From an uncultured Bacillaceae bacterium (GTDB taxonomy: Bacteria; Bacillota; Bacilli; Caldalkalibacillales; Caldalkalibacillaceae), in assembly GCA_937967685.1 (NCBI GenBank), contig CALBTX010000094.1:1-15040 (forward strand): a stretch of DNA of 15,040 nucleotides, in the 5' to 3' direction. The notes beneath the pieces were generated by a model that was given only the letters and a program-made list of their open reading frames with translations, did no database searches and was not told the DNA's origin. This document shows positions 6,128 to 13,717 of the stretch, one piece after another (the stretch's first letter is position 1; each line of letters opens with the position of its first letter). Position numbers and translations under genes: made by a program.

Positions 6128-7312
6128 TTAGACCCGGCGGTGTAAAAAGCGGTCGATGCGTTCAAGGGCCTGTTCAAGCTGTTCCAGTGAGATGGCGTAC
6201 GTACAGCGAATGTACCCCTCACCGCTCTCACCGAAGACGTTGCCGGGAACGACGGCTACTTTTTCTTCCAAAATTAATTGTTCGGCAAATTCGGTGGAGG
6301 AGAGCCCCGTAGACCGAATCGAAGGAAAAGCATAAAAAGCGCCTTGCGGCTGATGGCAATCCAGTCCGATCTCGCGGAATGCACGAACGATATAGTTCCG
6401 CCGCTGTCTATAGCTTTCCACCATTTTGTCCTTTTCTTCGCGTCCGTTTTTCAACGCTTCAATGGCCGCCTTTTGACCCATGATCGGCGCGCAAAGCATC
6501 GTGTATTGATGAATTTTGATCATCGCCTGAATGATATCTTGCGGACCACAGGCATAGCCGATTCGCCAGCCGGTCATGGCAAACGCTTTGGAAAATCCCG
6601 ATATCATCACGGTTCTGTCCCTCATCTGTGGAAGATTGCAGAGGCTGACATGCCGGGTATCATATGTCAACTCGGCGTAAATCTCATCCGCAATGACCAG
6701 CAGGTCATGAGATTCAATCACTGCGGCGATGGCTTCCAATTCCTGGCGGGTCATGATGGAACCGGTCGGATTATTTGGGAAACAGAAAATGACCGCTTTC
6801 GTGCGGGAAGTGATTTTCGATGCCAGATCTTCTGGTGTCACTTTAAAATCTTGATCCTGATACGTAGGGACCGTGACCGGAACGCCTCCGGCCAAACGGA
6901 CAACAGGATCGTAAGACACGTAACATGGTTCGACGACCAATACTTCGTCACCCGGATCGAGGATCGCCCTCAAGGCGAGGTCAATCGCCTCACTGGCTCC
7001 GACAGTGACGATGATTTCCTGTTCGGGATCGTAATTCAGACGGAATTCATCCGCCAAATACGCGGTGATCTCTGCTCGCAGCTCGGGTAAACCGCTGTTT
7101 GACGTATATGTGGTATAACCTCTTTCCATGGAAAATATACTCGCTTCGCGCACGTTCCATGGCGTGACAAAATCCGGTTCCCCCACCCCCATCGAAATGA
7201 CATCGTCCATCGCTGAAGCCAAATCAAAAAAACGCCGGATACCCGAAGGAGGAATGGACTGAATCGTTTGGGAAAGTCTGCTCTTCGTTGATGTCTGTGT
7301 CTGATGTCTCAT
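6128..7312 (-). CDS. alaT: alanine transaminase-type class I aminotransferase (AlaT/YugH-like)
   Basis: PLP-dependent aminotransferase, most likely interconverting alanine plus 2-oxoglutarate and pyruvate plus glutamate in the cytoplasm. The 394-residue protein shows GVGEPDF (42-48), FPNNPTG (178-184) with Asn181, Asp209 and Tyr212 in VIADEIY, the PLP-binding Lys242 in SGFSKAFAMTGWRIGY, and Arg250 nearby; all key residues are present. Its start overlaps the stop of the upstream Lrp-type regulator by four bases (ATGA). That gene pair is the arrangement of alaR-alaT (yugG-yugH) in Bacillus subtilis, which is the main reason for the name. Another class I specificity, such as aspartate, cannot be excluded from sequence alone. 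Confidence 0.9.
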   Translation of the reverse strand: MRHQTQTSTKSRLSQTIQSIPPSGIRRFFDLASAMDDVISMGVGEPDFVTPWNVREASIFSMERGYTTYTSNSGLPELRAEITAYLADEFRLNYDPEQEIIVTVGASEAIDLALRAILDPGDEVLVVEPCYVSYDPVVRLAGGVPVTVPTYQDQDFKVTPEDLASKITSRTKAVIFCFPNNPTGSIMTRQELEAIAAVIESHDLLVIADEIYAELTYDTRHVSLCNLPQMRDRTVMISGFSKAFAMTGWRIGYACGPQDIIQAMIKIHQYTMLCAPIMGQKAAIEALKNGREEKDKMVESYRQRRNYIVRAFREIGLDCHQPQGAFYAFPSIRSTGLSSTEFAEQLILEEKVAVVPGNVFGESGEGYIRCTYAISLEQLEQALERIDRFLHRRV

Positions 7313-7806
7313 GGTGTAATAATCATCCTTTTGTCCTCTTCGTCTTCATCAAAGATGACCCCGTCGTGTTTATATTTTTTGAGAATGAAATGGGTGGCCG
7401 TGGAAATAACGGGGTCGATCGTCGCCAGTTTTTGTGAAACAAACAGTGCGACATCTTGCAGTGATTTCCCTTCAATGACGACGGACAAATCATAAGCGCC
7501 GGACATTAAGTAGACCGATTTTACCTCCGGGAATTTATAAATGCGCGCGGCGATATCATCAAAGCCAACATCCCTTTGCGGGGTGACTTTCACTTCGATC
7601 ATCGCCCTGACATTGCCGTGATCTTCCACCTTATTCCAATTAATCAAGGCAGGATATTTGACGATGACGCGTTCTTTTTCAAGCCGGGCGATCGTCTGGC
7701 TGATTTCTTCTTCAGGCAAATCCATCATGGAAGCGATCGTTTTTGGTTTTAAGTTGCCGTTTTCTTCCAAAAGATGAAGCAGTTCTTTGATGCGTTCCGG
7801 ACTCAT
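7309..7806 (-). CDS. alaR: Lrp/AsnC-family regulator, AlaR-like
   Basis: DNA-binding regulator probably controlling alanine transaminase expression in response to an amino acid. The 165-residue protein has an N-terminal winged helix-turn-helix (about 4-58, with the family's opening pattern of a helix, LLEENGNL, and a recognition helix near EEEISQTIARLEKE). A RAM/ACT-like ligand-binding domain (about 68-145) includes VKSVYLMSGAYDLSVVIEG, and an acidic tail (DEDEEDK) follows. The start is ATG with an AGGAGAG ribosome site just upstream. It is the first gene of a two-gene operon with alaT. The promoter and repeats upstream at 7866-7950 probably belong to it. Lrp-type regulators commonly control their own operon, so autoregulation is likely but not shown. 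Confidence 0.9.
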   Translation of the reverse strand: MSPERIKELLHLLEENGNLKPKTIASMMDLPEEEISQTIARLEKERVIVKYPALINWNKVEDHGNVRAMIEVKVTPQRDVGFDDIAARIYKFPEVKSVYLMSGAYDLSVVIEGKSLQDVALFVSQKLATIDPVISTATHFILKKYKHDGVIFDEDEEDKRMIITP

Positions 7807-7865
7807 CTTCTCTCCTCCCGTTCAAGTATGCGCACTGGTTACTGCTTAGCACCATACTGTTTCCG

Positions 7866-7896
7866 TCAGAGACGATATGCACTCAGAGATGCTATG
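7866..7896. repeat. operator-like direct repeat in the alaR leader
   Basis: TCAGAGACGATATG (7866-7879) and TCAGAGATGCTATG (7883-7896) match at 12 of 14 positions with a 17-base period. They lie about 20-50 bases downstream of the predicted alaR start site, where a repressor could block elongation. Binding by AlaR is a guess from position. Confidence 0.35.
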
Positions 7897-7921
7897 ACTC
7901 GATGGCAGATATCCCACGTTC

Positions 7922-7950
7922 AGTATACCGATTATTTGCTTCGATCACAA
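7922..7950 (-). promoter_or_regulatory. sigma-A-type promoter of alaR-alaT
   Basis: On the minus strand, TTGTGA (7950-7945) and TATACT (7927-7922) are separated by exactly 17 bases, with four of six and five of six consensus matches. Transcription would begin near 7915, giving a leader of about 110 bases before alaR. Confidence 0.5.
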
Positions 7951-8252
7951 TCATCGATTTTATTTCAAGGGATCCCCTGGTCAAAACTGGAAAAGGACAG
8001 CCCACAGAAAGGTTCTCTAATTGATGGAAAAGGGTTTTTGAATGCTCATGTCGAAACATCTAATGATGAAGCCTATAAGCAGTCGAATGATGTAATGATG
8101 AAGCATTTATTTATGATATAGGGTAAGTGATGCATATGGTTGCGTATATATGGTAGAAGATCGAATATAAATTCAAATATTTGGAAAGACACCGCATCCA
8201 TAGAGGGACTATTCTGTTTATTGCCATTTTTAAAAGAGGAGGAAGATGAAAC

Positions 8253-9563
8253 ATGTATACGGCTGAAATGCGTTTGTCCGCATTAGCTGCTGATTTGCGG
8301 GGTGGTAAAAAGGATTTGATGCAGTTTGTTCATGAACTTTGTGACCGGATAGAGGAAGTGGATCCACAGCTTCATGCCCTTGTTCCTGAACGTGACAGAC
8401 GGGCGCGGCTAGTTAAGGAAGCTGAAGATTTATTGCAGCGTTATCCTGATCCCGGAAATCGACCGGCGCTTTTTGGCATACCTGTTGGAGTGAAAGATAT
8501 CTTTCGAACGGAGGGGCTGCCCACTCAGGCTGGATCACTGCTGCCTTCGTCATTGTTTGACGGTCATGAGGCGCATGCCGTTTCCGTACTGCGTGAAGCC
8601 GGGGCGCTTCTTTTGGGTAAAACGGTGACGACTGAATTTGCTTATTTTGAACCGGGTCCGACGGTGAATCCCCACCATACGGATCATACACCCGGGGGAT
8701 CAAGCAGTGGTTCGGCGGCCGCCGTTGCAGCAGGGTTTTGTCCGCTGGCGTTAGGAACCCAAACGGTCGGATCGGTCATCAGGCCGGCGGCTTTTTGCGG
8801 GATTGTCGGTTTTAAACCGAGTTATAACCGCATTGCTAAAGACGGCGTCATTGCCTGCTCCCCATCTTTGGATCACGTTGGATTGTTTGCCCAGGACGTG
8901 GCAAGTATCCCATTGCCGGCATCTTTGTTGTGCACAGATTGGCAGGATCCGGCACAAAAGGAACAGATGTCGTTTGAAACGCTGGTGCTAGGCGTACCTG
9001 ATGGACCGTATTTGTCTCAAATGCCTGCCGAAGGCCTTCAACGTTTCGAAGCCCACTTACGGCAATTGGAAAAGGCTGGCTGGCGAGTTGAACGAGTATC
9101 GGCATTTGAACATCTGAATGAGATCGTTGAACAGCATGAGCATTTGATGGCCAGGGAAATGGCGGATGTGCATGCCGACTGGTTTGCGCGATATGCGCCT
9201 CTTTATCGGCCCCGGACGAAAGAAAATATCCTCAGGGGTCAAAAAATTTCGGATCAAGAGTTGGCCGAAACCAGACATGCACGGCTGGCCCATCGTCAGG
9301 CATTGGAAAAGAGGATGGATGATGCGGGGATTGATTTATGGGTGTGTCCATCCACGCTGGGTCCTGCACCGCAAGGCATTGACTCGACCGGGGACCCGGC
9401 CATGAATTTGCCTTGGACGAATGCGGGATTACCGGCGATCACGATCCCGGTGGATCAGTCGGAAAACGGATTGCCTATTGGACTTCAATTCGTTGGACGT
9501 TTCGGGCAGGATGAACAGCTCGTATACTGGGCTGAGAAAATCAGTCATTCCATCGGGATGTGA
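8253..9563 (+). CDS. amidase-signature family hydrolase
   Basis: Serine hydrolase that cleaves an amide bond, substrate unknown; the family includes acetamidases, indoleacetamide hydrolases and the GatA subunit. The 436-residue protein has the complete catalytic triad: Lys81 (GVKDIF), cis-Ser150 (GGSSSGSAAA) and nucleophile Ser174 (GTQTVGSVIRPA), with the normal spacing of 24 between the serines. The C-terminal NAGLPAITIP and GLPIGLQFVG segments are also typical. ATG 8253 is preferred with AGGAGG (8237-8242) ten bases before; an ATG at 8246 opens only a six-codon frame. No gatB or gatC gene is nearby and the sequence is shorter than GatA, so a stand-alone amidase is likely. No signal peptide, hence cytoplasmic. 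The gene stands alone between promoter region and terminator. Confidence 0.92.
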   Translation: MYTAEMRLSALAADLRGGKKDLMQFVHELCDRIEEVDPQLHALVPERDRRARLVKEAEDLLQRYPDPGNRPALFGIPVGVKDIFRTEGLPTQAGSLLPSSLFDGHEAHAVSVLREAGALLLGKTVTTEFAYFEPGPTVNPHHTDHTPGGSSSGSAAAVAAGFCPLALGTQTVGSVIRPAAFCGIVGFKPSYNRIAKDGVIACSPSLDHVGLFAQDVASIPLPASLLCTDWQDPAQKEQMSFETLVLGVPDGPYLSQMPAEGLQRFEAHLRQLEKAGWRVERVSAFEHLNEIVEQHEHLMAREMADVHADWFARYAPLYRPRTKENILRGQKISDQELAETRHARLAHRQALEKRMDDAGIDLWVCPSTLGPAPQGIDSTGDPAMNLPWTNAGLPAITIPVDQSENGLPIGLQFVGRFGQDEQLVYWAEKISHSIGM

Positions 9564-9574
9564 TCAAAATCAAT

Positions 9575-9606
9575 AAAAACCTAGCCTGTCAAATGGCTAG
9601 GTTTTT
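9575..9606. terminator. bidirectional intrinsic terminator between amidase and yppF
   Basis: AAAAACCTAGCC (9575-9586) and GGCTAGGTTTTT (9595-9606) form a perfect 12-bp stem with an eight-base loop. The T run follows on the plus strand and the opposite A run gives one for the minus strand, so it serves both the amidase and the convergent yppF. Confidence 0.92.
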
Positions 9607-9617
9607 CTATCGCGTGA

Positions 9618-9809
9618 TCATCCTAATACCGTTGGTTTTGGCTTTTCCGCACCTTGATCAGTTAATTCACGATATAAATTGCGGTATTCGACAATGGATA
9701 ATTGATCATGAATATAGCTGCGCTGCACAAAATCGAGTAATTCGTTTGCGTTTTGGGGTTTCACCTCCTTGACCTGCATATAATAACGGGTCAATTCTTT
9801 GAGAGTCAT
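9618..9809 (-). CDS. yppF: YppF-like small protein
   Basis: A 63-residue cytoplasmic protein of unknown function resembling Bacillus YppF (DUF family). The recognisable core is ELTRYYMQVKEVKP followed by ANELLDFVQRSYI and SIVEYRNLYREL, ending in GAEKPKP. It is predicted mostly helical with no membrane span. The open frame extends upstream to 9908, but the start is placed at ATG 9809 because AAGGAGGG (9824-9817 on the minus strand) precedes it and the family starts here. The gene is single, with an extended -10 box upstream and a shared terminator downstream. The family name is from memory of the sequence pattern. Confidence 0.82.
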   Translation of the reverse strand: MTLKELTRYYMQVKEVKPQNANELLDFVQRSYIHDQLSIVEYRNLYRELTDQGAEKPKPTVLG

Positions 9810-9842
9810 GAGATTTCCCTCCTTATGGTAACGCTTACATGG

Positions 9843-9851
9843 ATCATACCA
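9843..9851 (-). promoter_or_regulatory. extended -10 promoter element of yppF
   Basis: Reading the minus strand, TGGTATGAT ends at 9843: a TGn extension followed by TATGAT (five of six matches). No clear -35 box is found. It lies 34 bases before the yppF start, including the ribosome site. Confidence 0.4.
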
Positions 9852-9956
9852 TAAAAATGAGCAAAAGCTTGATTTTAGAATATTAAAATTTCCGACAAGA
9901 TATGACACTCAAAACATGACATCAGTGAAACGATGCATGTGAATCTATGCCGGTTA

Positions 9957-9965
9957 TGTTAGAAT
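9957..9965 (+). promoter_or_regulatory. extended -10 promoter element of the aminotransferase gene
   Basis: TGTTAGAAT: a TGn extension followed by TAGAAT (9960-9965, five of six matches). A weak ATGTGA lies about 18 bases before as a possible -35. It lies about 35 bases before the GTG start. Confidence 0.4.
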
Positions 9966-10000
9966 GATCACTATATAAAACAATAGAAAGGGGGATTCTG

Positions 10001-11179
10001 GTGAAAGTGGCAACATCCCAATTGCTTCATGCCTTTCGTCCAGGGATATTCAGCGAATTATCGAAACGAAAGCAAGAAAAACAAGCCTCCGGCGCAGACA
10101 TCATCGATTTAAGCGTGGGGAGTCCGGATCTGCCGCCCCCGCCATCTGTCATGGAGGCCTTACAGCGCAATATAAGAGACCCTGGTCAGTATGGTTATAC
10201 TTTGATGGGAATTGATGCATTTAATCGTGCTGTGGCCGCTTATTATGATCAACGGTATGGGGTTTCCTTGGATCCGCACACGGAAGTGCTGCAGGTGATG
10301 GGCTCACAGGACGGACTGGTCCATCTGCCAATGGTATTGGCAAATGCTGAGGACATTATTTTAGTCCCTGATCCGGGCTATACGGCATATGAAACAGGGG
10401 TTTACCTGTCGGGGGCCGCTCAATTTTCAATGCCTTTACGCAAAGAGAATGGTTTTTTGCCGGATTTGAGCGACATCCCAACACAGGTCGCTCAAAAAGC
10501 CAAACTAATGATTTTAAACTTCCCGGGCAATCCCGTCCCCGCATTAGCTGATCGGCATTTTTTTGAAGAAGTGGTTCAATTTGCCAAGCAGTATCAAATA
10601 CTGGTGGTCCATGATTTTGCTTACAGCGAACTCGTGTTTGACGGCAGACAAGCGATAAGCTTTTTGTCTGTTGAAGGCGCTAAGGAAGTTGGCGTGGAAT
10701 TTAATTCACTGTCCAAAAGCTTTAATATGGCCGGTTGCCGCATCGGTTATATGGTCGGACATGCCGAGGTGATTGAAGCGTTTGGTCGGCTCAAATCAAA
10801 TCTTGATTATGGCGTCTTTCTGCCCATTCAGAAAGCGGCCGTCGTCGCTTTGGAGGAAGCGCATGATTTTCTTAAGAAGAACAGGCAGGTGTATGCACAA
10901 AGGCGGGATGTTTTAATCGAAAGCCTGGCTTCTCTAGGGTGGCACATTGATCCGCCTCAGGCGACCATGTTTGCCTGGGCCGCTGTTCCCAGAGGAAGGA
11001 CATCGCAACAATTCGCTTATGAACTTTTGGAAAAAGCAGGCGTCGTCGTCACACCGGGCAATGCCTTTGGATCGCACGGCGAAGGGTATGTGCGCATTGC
11101 TTTGGTCCAGCCGGAGGAAAAGATCAAGCTGGCCGCCCAAAGAATCCAGGAAAACATGGGAAATATATTTTCTTCATAA
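10001..11179 (+). CDS. class I aminotransferase, LL-diaminopimelate aminotransferase-like
   Basis: PLP-dependent aminotransferase of the subgroup often labelled LL-diaminopimelate or MalY/AlaT-like; the true substrate is unknown. The 392-residue protein shows DLSVGSPDLPPPP (36-48), Asn177 in NFPGNP, Asp205/Tyr208 in HDFAYSE, the PLP-binding Lys239 in SLSKSFNMAGCRIGY, and Arg247. Compared with the usual NYPNNPT and TGWRIG motifs of the group, here the first Asn is Gly and the Thr-Gly-Trp is Ala-Gly-Cys, though the main cofactor contacts remain. It starts with GTG after AAAGGGGGA. No terminator separates it from sqdB, 124 bases later, so readthrough is possible. It is clearly a different paralog from alaT at 6128. 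Confidence 0.88.
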   Translation: MKVATSQLLHAFRPGIFSELSKRKQEKQASGADIIDLSVGSPDLPPPPSVMEALQRNIRDPGQYGYTLMGIDAFNRAVAAYYDQRYGVSLDPHTEVLQVMGSQDGLVHLPMVLANAEDIILVPDPGYTAYETGVYLSGAAQFSMPLRKENGFLPDLSDIPTQVAQKAKLMILNFPGNPVPALADRHFFEEVVQFAKQYQILVVHDFAYSELVFDGRQAISFLSVEGAKEVGVEFNSLSKSFNMAGCRIGYMVGHAEVIEAFGRLKSNLDYGVFLPIQKAAVVALEEAHDFLKKNRQVYAQRRDVLIESLASLGWHIDPPQATMFAWAAVPRGRTSQQFAYELLEKAGVVVTPGNAFGSHGEGYVRIALVQPEEKIKLAAQRIQENMGNIFSS

Positions 11180-11198
11180 AACTTCTTATAGTATAGTT

Positions 11199-11258
11199 AT
11201 ATCTAAAGTAGTATCGTCATATCTAAAGTAGTATCGTCGTATGAAAAGTAGTATCATC
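11199..11258 (+). repeat. three tandem 20-bp repeats upstream of sqdB
   Basis: The unit ATATCTAAAGTAGTATCGTC is perfect at 11199-11218 and 11219-11238; the third copy (11239-11258) matches at 16 of 20 positions. A degenerate partial copy may precede it (11187-11198). The array fills much of the 124-base gap between the aminotransferase and sqdB, about 45 bases before the sqdB start. Two overlapping TATAGT boxes (11187-11197) lie at its left edge. Confidence 0.9.
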
Positions 11259-11303
11259 GTACCCATTGAGTGATTAACGAGAGTATGAAGGGAGAGAAGA
11301 TCA

Positions 11304-12452
11304 ATGAAAATTATTGTTGCCGGCGGGGATGGCTTTTGCGGGTGGCCGACCGCATTGTACTTATCCAAGCAGGGTCATGACGTGACCATTGTGGATAGCT
11401 TGATGAGACGTAAATGGGATGAAGAATTACGTTCGAATTCTTTAACCCCGATCGCCTCATTGGAAGAGCGTGTGGCGCGCTGGAAAGAATTGACGGGCAA
11501 AACGATCAAGACGTACATAGGTGATTTAAACCACTATGATTTTCTCAAAGTTGTTCTTGAACAAACTCAGCCCGATGTCTTCGTCCATTTTGCTGAACAA
11601 CGTTCCGCCCCTTATTCAATGATTGATCGGGAACATGCCGTTTTTACTCAAGTAAACAACGTGGCGGGTACATTAAACGTCTTGTTTGGCCTTCGCGATA
11701 TTGTGCCTGATTGTCATTTGATCAAATTGGGTACAATGGGAGAATATGGAACTCCGGACATTGATATTGAGGAAGGATATATCAAAATCAAGCATAAAGG
11801 CCGTGAAGATGTTCTTCCCTATCCCAAACAAGCCGGATCGATATACCACTTGTCGAAAGTGCATGACAGTCACAATATTATGTTCACCTGCCGCACATGG
11901 GGATTACGGGCGACAGACTTAAATCAGGGGATTGTTTATGGCCTGCATACCGATGAAACGCAACTGGACCCTGTTTTAATCAATCGCTTGGATTATGATG
12001 GCGTATTTGGAACCGCTTTAAACCGGTTTATTATCCAAGCGGCCATTGGACACGATCTGACGGTATACGGCGAAGGGGGGCAAACGAGGGGCTTCTTGAA
12101 TATTGTGGACACCGTTCGCTGTATAGAAATTGCGGCTGAGAATCCGGCTGATCGAGGCGAATTTCGGGTGTTTAATCAGTTTACTGAAGAATTTTCAGTC
12201 CTTGAATTAGCCCAAAGGGTTCAGAAGGTGGCTGCAGGTAAAGGCATCGATGTGCAAATCGCTCATTTGGAAAACCCACGCGTTGAAAAAGAAAAGCATT
12301 ATTACAATGCTGCCAATACGAAGTTAAAAGATTTGGGATTAGAACCTCATTTGTTAACGGATGAAGTGCTTGGAGACATTCTAGATGAAGTAATCAAGCA
12401 TAAAGATCGTGTGATTAAAGAAAATGTGCTGCCTCAAGTCTCCTGGAAATAA
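11304..12452 (+). CDS. sqdB: UDP-sulfoquinovose synthase
   Basis: Makes UDP-sulfoquinovose from UDP-glucose and sulfite, the committed step of sulfolipid (SQDG) synthesis, in the cytoplasm; NAD-dependent member of the short-chain dehydrogenase/reductase superfamily. The 382-residue protein carries family-specific signatures: GGDGFCGWPTALYLS (7-21) for NAD binding, QRSAPYSMID (99-108), KLGTMGEYGTP (141-151), and YPKQAGSIYHLSKVHDSHN (173-191). The catalytic Thr144, Tyr181 and Lys185 correspond to the Thr-Tyr-Lys set of plant SQD1. Length is normal. The start is ATG 11304 with AAGGGAGAG before it. It leads the sulfolipid operon, with sqdX next. Confidence is high since these motifs are nearly unique to SQD1/SqdB. 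Confidence 0.96.
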   Translation: MKIIVAGGDGFCGWPTALYLSKQGHDVTIVDSLMRRKWDEELRSNSLTPIASLEERVARWKELTGKTIKTYIGDLNHYDFLKVVLEQTQPDVFVHFAEQRSAPYSMIDREHAVFTQVNNVAGTLNVLFGLRDIVPDCHLIKLGTMGEYGTPDIDIEEGYIKIKHKGREDVLPYPKQAGSIYHLSKVHDSHNIMFTCRTWGLRATDLNQGIVYGLHTDETQLDPVLINRLDYDGVFGTALNRFIIQAAIGHDLTVYGEGGQTRGFLNIVDTVRCIEIAAENPADRGEFRVFNQFTEEFSVLELAQRVQKVAAGKGIDVQIAHLENPRVEKEKHYYNAANTKLKDLGLEPHLLTDEVLGDILDEVIKHKDRVIKENVLPQVSWK

Positions 12453-12546
12453 TCCCTGAAAATGATACAGTCAACGTATTTATCCCGACCTAATCAAAAT
12501 CCGAAAAAATCATTCCATTTTGTTGTCATATAGGAGTCTTCAATGT

Positions 12547-13701
12547 ATGAAAATTGCAATCGTCTCGGAAACGTTTCTACCTTCAACAGATGGCGTTGTC
12601 ACACGGCTGACGGCAAGCATAAACTGGTTACAGAAACAGGGGCATGAGCTGCTGATCATTGCCCCTGATTTGGGAGTCAAAGAATATCGCGGAATTCAGG
12701 TGGTTGGTTTACCGGCACACCGTTTTTTTCTTTATCCGGACCGGCAATTGTCTTGGCCCAGCCGTCAAGTCGGAAAAAGTCTAAGGATGTTTCACCCTGA
12801 TCTTGTTCATGTCGTTAATCCAGCTGTCTTAGGGGTTGCCGGTGTTTATTACAGTTGGAAATGGAATTATCCTTTGGTTGCTTCTTATCATACTCGCATC
12901 CCGCAGTACGCTGATTATTATGGTCTTCCATTTTTTAAACCGGTGTTATGGTGGTATTTTCGCTTGTTGCACAATCGGGCCGATCTGAACCTGTGCACCT
13001 CTCAAACTGTTTACGAGGAGTTAACAGCCAAACGTTTTCGGAACGTGCATGTTTGGAAAAGAGGGGTAGACATTGAACGTTTCGGTCCTCAGCATTATGA
13101 TGAAGGAATGAGATATCGCCTGACAGGCGGCCAAACAGAAAAAACGTTATTGCTTTACGTTGGAAGGTTGGCTCCCGAAAAAGAAATCGGTCAGATTCGC
13201 GATGTGTTGCAAACGCATCCTGACATGTGTCTGGCCATCGTCGGGGATGGACCGGAACGTCAGATGCTTGAGGACCATTTCAAAGGCATGAACGTGGTCT
13301 TTACCGGTTTCCTCCATGGCCAGGAGTTGGCTCAAGCCTATGCATCTTCAGATGTATTTGTTTTTCCTTCGACGACGGAGACGCTGGGATTGGTCATTTT
13401 GGAAGCCATGGCTTCCGGATTGCCTGTCGTTGCAGCCAGAAGTGGTCCAAGCTGTGAACAAATCGAGGATGGTGTGACCGGATGTTTATTTGATCCGGAA
13501 GAAAAAGGCAGTTTGTCGAAGGCGGTGCTCAAATTAAACGATCACCGTTATAGAGAACAAATATCCCGAAACGCATACGAAGTCGGTCGTCAATTCGGAT
13601 GGGCCGAACCTTCTGCCCAGTTGCTGCACTTTTATCAGCAGGTCCTCGAAAAAAGGCATGTGAGTACGAACAATCTAGATAACCGCCGGATGAATGGGTA
13701 A
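12547..13701 (+). CDS. sqdX: sulfoquinovosyltransferase-like GT4 glycosyltransferase (SqdX/SQD2)
   Basis: Transfers sulfoquinovose from its UDP form to diacylglycerol to finish sulfolipid, at the inner face of the membrane. The 384-residue GT4, two-domain protein begins MKIAIVSETFLPSTDGVVTRL, typical of SqdX/SQD2 and related diacylglycerol or mannosyl transferases. It shows HVVNPAVLGVAG (88-99), SYHTRIPQYADYYG (113-126), LCTSQT (149-154), RGVDIERF (172-179), and the nucleotide-sugar motif E278-x7-E286 in ETLGLVILE. The start is placed at ATG 12547 with AGGAG ten bases before, not the TTG at 12520. Its place 94 bases after sqdB supports the assignment. A different sugar donor or acceptor, such as glucose or mannose, cannot be excluded by sequence alone. 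Confidence 0.9.
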   Translation: MKIAIVSETFLPSTDGVVTRLTASINWLQKQGHELLIIAPDLGVKEYRGIQVVGLPAHRFFLYPDRQLSWPSRQVGKSLRMFHPDLVHVVNPAVLGVAGVYYSWKWNYPLVASYHTRIPQYADYYGLPFFKPVLWWYFRLLHNRADLNLCTSQTVYEELTAKRFRNVHVWKRGVDIERFGPQHYDEGMRYRLTGGQTEKTLLLYVGRLAPEKEIGQIRDVLQTHPDMCLAIVGDGPERQMLEDHFKGMNVVFTGFLHGQELAQAYASSDVFVFPSTTETLGLVILEAMASGLPVVAARSGPSCEQIEDGVTGCLFDPEEKGSLSKAVLKLNDHRYREQISRNAYEVGRQFGWAEPSAQLLHFYQQVLEKRHVSTNNLDNRRMNG

Positions 13702-13717
13702 AAGGAACGATGCTTTT

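Larger units (their letters stand above)
7807..8252. other. intergenic region between divergent alaR and amidase genes
   Basis: This 446-base gap holds the alaR leader, the repeat at 7866-7896 and the alaR promoter at 7922-7950. A 115-codon frame (7774-8121) crosses it but starts inside alaR, lacks a ribosome site and resembles no known family, so it is not called. A 12-base direct repeat, TAATGATGAAGC, occurs at 8061 and 8093. Before the amidase the DNA is AT-rich (8140-8235), and a promoter is likely there, but no well-spaced boxes stand out. Confidence 0.6.

Noticed and set aside
6278..7090. 270-codon plus-strand frame
   Set aside because: It lies wholly antisense to alaT, which carries all aminotransferase motifs; the frame has no ribosome site and an unnatural composition rich in Arg, His and Asp.
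7774..8121. 115-codon plus-strand frame
   Set aside because: It begins inside the antisense of alaR, has no ribosome site, overlaps the alaR promoter and resembles no family.
9810..9908. Upstream extension of the yppF frame by 33 residues
   Set aside because: The extension covers the ribosome site and an extended -10 box and does not look like a YppF N terminus.
11199..11258. Possible CRISPR array or replication iterons
   Set aside because: The copies are directly adjacent with no spacers, only three in number, and no cas or replication gene is nearby.
12520..12546. Upstream TTG start for sqdX adding nine residues
   Set aside because: The ribosome site AGGAG lies inside this extension and points to ATG 12547, where the family's MKIA start lies.
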